A stretch of DNA of 5,978 nt from Desulfurococcales archaeon (GTDB lineage Archaea; Thermoproteota; Thermoprotei_A; Sulfolobales; Ignisphaeraceae): the NCBI GenBank assembly GCA_027066265.1, contig JAMOOB010000465.1:1-5978 (forward strand), in the 5' to 3' direction. A program made the position numbers and the translations under genes. Shown in pieces: positions 4,606 through 5,978 of this stretch; within the stretch, counting starts at the first letter, position 1; each line of letters begins with the position of its first letter. Under the pieces are notes generated by a model that made no database searches, was not told the DNA's origin, and was given only the letters and a program-made list of their open reading frames with translations.

Positions 4606-5088
4606 ATGGACGAGTTTCTGCAGAGTCTTGCAGTAGCCGCTGCCTACGCTGGACCACCACTAGCTTTGCTGGGAGCCATCGGCTCCTCGCTCGGTACCGC
4701 CGCTGCTGCTAGCGCTGGTCTAGCCGTAGTTGCTGAGGATCCAACGCAGCGAGGTAGAGTCATGATGCTTGCAGCGCTTCCCATGACCCAGACGTTCTAC
4801 GGATTCATCTTCATGTTCCTAGCGTTGCTAAGGCTTAGCGCGATACCTATCGAGAAGATCACTCCCTCCGTAGGATTCCTAGTACTAGCCCTAGGACTCG
4901 TCGTCGGACTCATCGAGCTGTTCTCTGCTTGGTACCAGGGACAGGTGTGTAGATCTGCCATAACGATGCTTATCAAGACTCGTGGAGCTATCGCTGGAAT
5001 GGGTATGATACTTGCGGTCTACATCGAGCTCTTCGGAATCCTAGGAATGGCGTTCGGAATCGTTGCGCTATTCACGTGGGTGGGTTAG
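4606..5088 (+). CDS. atpK: A-type ATP synthase subunit K (rotor-ring proteolipid, four-helix form)
   Basis: This is the membrane rotor subunit that carries ions through the A-type ATP synthase; 160 residues from the ATG at 4606. Four membrane helices fall at about 13-41, 53-77, 86-110 and 131-158, forming two hairpins, as in the 16-kDa K subunits of Pyrococcus and Enterococcus hirae rather than the two-helix c subunits of about 8-10 kDa. The ion-carrying glutamate is E141 in YIELFGILG (139-147). The first hairpin has LPMTQTFYGF (58-67) in place of a carboxylate, so there is one main carrier per four helices. L58, T61, Q62, Y65, Q111 and E141 correspond to the E. hirae sodium ligands L61, T64, Q65, Y68, Q110 and E139. 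E104 adds a carboxylate within helix 3 where E. hirae has glycine. The gene leads an operon with atpE six bases downstream. Confidence 0.95.
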   Translation: MDEFLQSLAVAAAYAGPPLALLGAIGSSLGTAAAASAGLAVVAEDPTQRGRVMMLAALPMTQTFYGFIFMFLALLRLSAIPIEKITPSVGFLVLALGLVVGLIELFSAWYQGQVCRSAITMLIKTRGAIAGMGMILAVYIELFGILGMAFGIVALFTWVG

Positions 5089-5094
5089 CGAACC

Positions 5095-5679
5095 ATGTCG
5101 GAGATAGAACGCTTACGAGAAGCCATACTAGAGCAGGCTAGGAATGAAGCGGAGAGGATCGTTAAGGATGCAGAGGAACGTGCTAAGCAGATCATCGAGG
5201 AAGCGAAGCGTAGGAAGGAGGAGGAGATCGCTGAAGCTAGGAAGAGAGTTCTCGAGGAGGTTGGGTATGAAGCGAGGATCTCCGAAGCCAAGATTAGGGC
5301 TAGGCACATCGTTGCCAAGGCTAAGAACGAGGTTCTCGAAGAGCTTAGGAAGAGGGTTCTTGAAGAGCTTAGTACGCTTCCCGTAACGATGAGGAGAGAA
5401 TCCTTGAGGAAGCTGTTGCAGGAAGTTCTTGCTAGCGGTGCTGTTCAGGGATCGGTAAGGATCTACGTTTCGAAGAGGGATGTTAGAGAGGTTGAGAACG
5501 TGGTTAGAGAGCTAGGTGTAGAGAGTCGTGTCATCGAGATCGTTCCTACGGACATCGTTGGAGGCGTAATCGTTGAGAGCGGCGATGGTTTGGTTAGGAT
5601 CGATAATAGCTACGAAGCTAGACTCGATACATACCTAAGAACTCGTGCATCTCAGATAGCACGAGAACTCTTCGGGTAG
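5095..5679 (+). CDS. atpE: A-type ATP synthase subunit E (peripheral stalk)
   Basis: This 194-residue stator subunit forms, with subunit H/G, the peripheral stalk that holds the A1 catalytic head against rotation. Residues 1-90 are an unbroken, highly charged helix rich in Glu, Arg, Lys and Ala, the coiled-coil arm. Residues 97-194 are the globular head, with the family motif DIVGGVIVESGDG (153-165) followed by VRIDNSYEARLD (167-178), which binds the top of the catalytic subunits. Length is typical of the family and no part is missing. The ATG at 5095 is six bases after the atpK stop; a G-rich stretch (5079-5085) in the end of atpK may serve as ribosome binding site. It is clearly co-transcribed with atpK and atpC. 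Confidence 0.95.
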   Translation: MSEIERLREAILEQARNEAERIVKDAEERAKQIIEEAKRRKEEEIAEARKRVLEEVGYEARISEAKIRARHIVAKAKNEVLEELRKRVLEELSTLPVTMRRESLRKLLQEVLASGAVQGSVRIYVSKRDVREVENVVRELGVESRVIEIVPTDIVGGVIVESGDGLVRIDNSYEARLDTYLRTRASQIARELFG

Positions 5680-5687
5680 GAATCTCG

Positions 5688-5978
5688 ATGAGCACGGTAA
5701 GCGAGGTAGGGATACACCAGTTCATGGCTATGCTCCGAATCTTCGAGCATCGCTTCGTAGACGAAGAACGTGCTGCTAGCGCTATCGAGCGAAATGCTTG
5801 GGATGAGCTTAGATCTCTCGTAGAACGTTCCTTCGCTGGGATAGGGGTTCAGAAACTCGAAGATCTTCGCTTGGTAGAGGAACGAGTAGCTCGTGCTCTA
5901 GATGAGTTTCTTCTCGAGATCGAGCTTCGATGCCCGAGGAAACTCCTCGGAGTAGTGGAGTTCTTCGAAGCATTGCTC
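5688..5978 (+). CDS. atpC: A-type ATP synthase subunit C, N-terminal 97 residues (runs off the window)
   Basis: An open frame from the ATG at 5688 to the window end gives 97 residues. It is predicted all helical, and its segment from about 67 to 97 (beginning VARALDEFLLEIE) resembles subunit C, the funnel-shaped protein that joins the central shaft of A1 to the K ring. Sequence similarity alone is modest in this short piece. The call leans on the K-E-C order known from archaeal ATP synthase operons, for example in Methanosarcina. The ATG lies eight bases after the atpE stop with only a weak GTAGG-like site. The methionines at residues 13 and 15 are possible alternative starts, and would match better the usual family start just before the first helix. 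Subunits F, A, B and D would be expected beyond the window. Confidence 0.8.
   Translation, partial: MSTVSEVGIHQFMAMLRIFEHRFVDEERAASAIERNAWDELRSLVERSFAGIGVQKLEDLRLVEERVARALDEFLLEIELRCPRKLLGVVEFFEALL

Noticed and set aside
4597..4608. GTG at 4597 as the atpK start
   Set aside because: This GTG is part of the GGTGA ribosome binding site for the ATG at 4606, and the predicted transcript start leaves no room for a site upstream of it.
5085..5318. Minus-strand frame opposite atpE
   Set aside because: It is the mirror of the coiled-coil codons of atpE, which produces a low-complexity Ser/Leu/Ala sequence.
1..5978. CRISPR arrays, insertion sequences, tRNA or rRNA genes
   Set aside because: No regularly spaced repeats, transposase-like frames, terminal repeats or cloverleaf-like segments were seen in any gap.

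Overview
The window looks like a piece of a hyperthermophilic crenarchaeal genome (Desulfurococcales-like; the genus cannot be fixed from this alone). The support is: separate beta and alpha genes for ADP-forming acetyl-CoA synthetase; an A-type (archaeal) ATP synthase cluster in the order K-E-C; GGTGA-type ribosome binding sites; AT-rich archaeal TATA-like boxes about 25 bp before predicted starts; and three well-formed archaeal C/D box guide RNAs in gaps of 108-161 bp. Coding density is high and no gap exceeds about 160 bp.

Left part (1-1510): a partial MMPL/RND-type membrane exporter runs leftward off the window edge. Facing away from it is a PadR-family repressor gene. The 100 bp between them holds a symmetric TATA box and several short palindromes, the usual layout of a locally regulated exporter.

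Gap 1511-1671: although it has no protein gene, it is filled by two convergent C/D box sRNA candidates. The first (plus strand) starts inside the last codons of padR, and its C box contains the padR stop codon. The second (minus strand) meets it tail to tail. An AT-rich box near 1633 is placed so that it could fire acdB rightward and the minus-strand sRNA leftward.

Middle (1672-3976): acdB and acdA encode the beta (ATP-grasp) and alpha (CoA-binding, phosphohistidine) subunits of acetyl-CoA synthetase (ADP-forming), which makes ATP from acyl-CoA in archaeal fermentation. A small 2x[4Fe-4S] ferredoxin gene overlaps the end of acdA by 23 bases, starting at TTG. Acyl-CoA for this enzyme usually comes from ferredoxin-reducing 2-oxoacid oxidoreductases, so the linkage makes metabolic sense.

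Right part (3977-5978): an unrecognised 121-residue helical protein follows a leader rich in inverted repeats. Next comes a third C/D box sRNA (4461-4510), then the ATP synthase genes atpK, atpE and the start of atpC. The K subunit is a four-helix, 16-kDa type that carries every residue used for sodium binding in the Enterococcus hirae V-ATPase rotor ring, which suggests a sodium-coupled enzyme. The strongest unannotated content of the window is the set of three guide RNAs.
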